Below are positions 63,578 to 64,000 of a stretch of 64,000 nt of DNA, one piece after another (position 1 is the first letter of the stretch; every line of letters starts with the position of its first letter). Below the pieces are notes generated by a model, which had not been told where the DNA came from, did no database searches, and worked only from the letters and a program-made list of their open reading frames with translations. Both the position numbers and the translations under genes were made by a program. Origin of the DNA: Pseudomonas sp. JUb42 (GTDB lineage: Bacteria > Pseudomonadota > Gammaproteobacteria > Pseudomonadales > Pseudomonadaceae); the NCBI RefSeq assembly GCF_024807945.1, contig NZ_JANUFD010000013.1, forward strand, positions 124,001 to 188,000, in the 5' to 3' direction.

Positions 63578-63640
63578 AGAGGTTGGTTGTCTGTCATGAG
63601 CCGTCGGTTATCCGGTGGTTCTGGCAGGCTCCCAGCCTCT
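63578..63640 (+). promoter_or_regulatory. Long stem-loop ahead of pnp (RNase III-type processing site)
   Basis: AGAGGTTGG (63578-63586) pairs with CCCAGCCTCT at the far end (63631-63640), and CTGTCATGAGCC pairs imperfectly with GGTTCTGGCAG inside. In E. coli an RNase III-cleaved stem here allows PNPase to control its own mRNA. This position and shape fit that system. Confidence 0.65.
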
Positions 63641-63737
63641 AGTTTTATCTGGACTGCCGAAGGGTCCGATTCCCCTCGCTGCCCAAGAATTCGCAAGAAA
63701 CCAGTTCCCCCAAGAGCCACAAAGAAGGTAGGAAACC

Positions 63738-64000
63738 GTGAACCCGGTAATCAAAAAGTTTCAATTCGGTCAATCGACCGTAACCCTCGAGACTGGCCGT
63801 ATTGCCCGTCAAGCCTCTGGTGCTGTATTGGTCACCGTTGACGACGACGTCACCGTTCTCGTGACTGTGGTCGGCGCCAAGACTGCTGACCCAAGCAAAG
63901 GCTTCTTCCCCCTTTCCGTGCACTACCAGGAAAAAACCTACGCCGCCGGCAAGATCCCTGGTGGTTTCTTCAAGCGCGAAGGCCGTCCTTCCGAGAAAGA
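63738..64000 (+). CDS. pnp: Polyribonucleotide nucleotidyltransferase (PNPase), N-terminal part (cut by window edge)
   Basis: The first 87 codons of the exoribonuclease PNPase. They start with GTG (VNPVIKKFQFGQSTVTLETG) after AAGGTAGGAAACC. The first RNase PH domain is seen, with VTVDDDVTVLVTVVGAKTAD and PLSVHYQEKTYAAGKIPGG. The frame runs off the right edge of the window. The GTG start is normal for this gene in Pseudomonas. Confidence 0.97.
   Translation, partial: MNPVIKKFQFGQSTVTLETGRIARQASGAVLVTVDDDVTVLVTVVGAKTADPSKGFFPLSVHYQEKTYAAGKIPGGFFKREGRPSEK

Overview
The window is a piece of a Pseudomonas chromosome, most likely of the P. fluorescens lineage. The evidence is the core gene order (bamE-fur-recN-grpE-dnaK-dnaJ-dapB-carAB-greA, then ftsH-folP-glmM-tpiA-secG-tRNA-Leu-tRNA-fMet-rimP-nusA-infB-rbfA-truB-rpsO-pnp), the high GC content, the family of REP palindromes ending in CCGGCTCCCAC, and an ssrA tmRNA with an alanine-rich proteobacterial tag.

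Layout. 1-2430: the end of a ribose-type sugar ABC transporter operon (ATPase, permease, binding protein). 2482-4864: a small coiled-coil gene and an orphan REC-REC-histidine kinase. About 5040-26640: an accessory island that abuts the 3' end of ssrA. It has GGGATACC repeats near both edges and no recognisable integrase. 26647-34078: ssrA, a small exported protein, a lactate locus (lldR, lldP and a D-lactate dehydrogenase, but no lldD) and smpB. 34194-64000: conserved housekeeping genes.

Inside the island, a BrxR/CapW-like WYL regulator (5208) is translationally coupled to a SNF2/RapA-type helicase (6116). A type III-like beta-class adenine methyltransferase (9075) and a type III Res helicase-endonuclease (12238) follow. 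Together they look like a restriction/defence operon with an added Swi2/Snf2 motor. The methyltransferase gene carries one frameshift near 11785, so the copy here is broken, or the base is a sequence error. Next come two small overlapping genes, a predicted stand-alone proteasome/HslV-like N-terminal-threonine hydrolase (16438-17247), and a decayed IS66-type element.

A second cluster (18028-23348) follows: a tiny membrane peptide, a WYL regulator, a coiled-coil protein with a glycine-zipper membrane segment, a membrane protein with an HNH-like motif, a YkgJ-type Cys-cluster protein and a convergent WYL regulator. I do not recognise it as a named system, and it is my best candidate for something undescribed. 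The island ends with a small regulon: an XRE repressor-like gene and operator-like repeats (AACCT-ATA-AGGTT type) that lie before itself and before a 35-codon leader ORF coupled to a TylF-like methyltransferase.

The core region is a stress and translation block. A clear sigma-32-type promoter precedes grpE-dnaK-dnaJ, hairpin leaders precede carA, rimP, rpsO and pnp, and ssrA and smpB (the two trans-translation partners) lie within 7 kb of each other.
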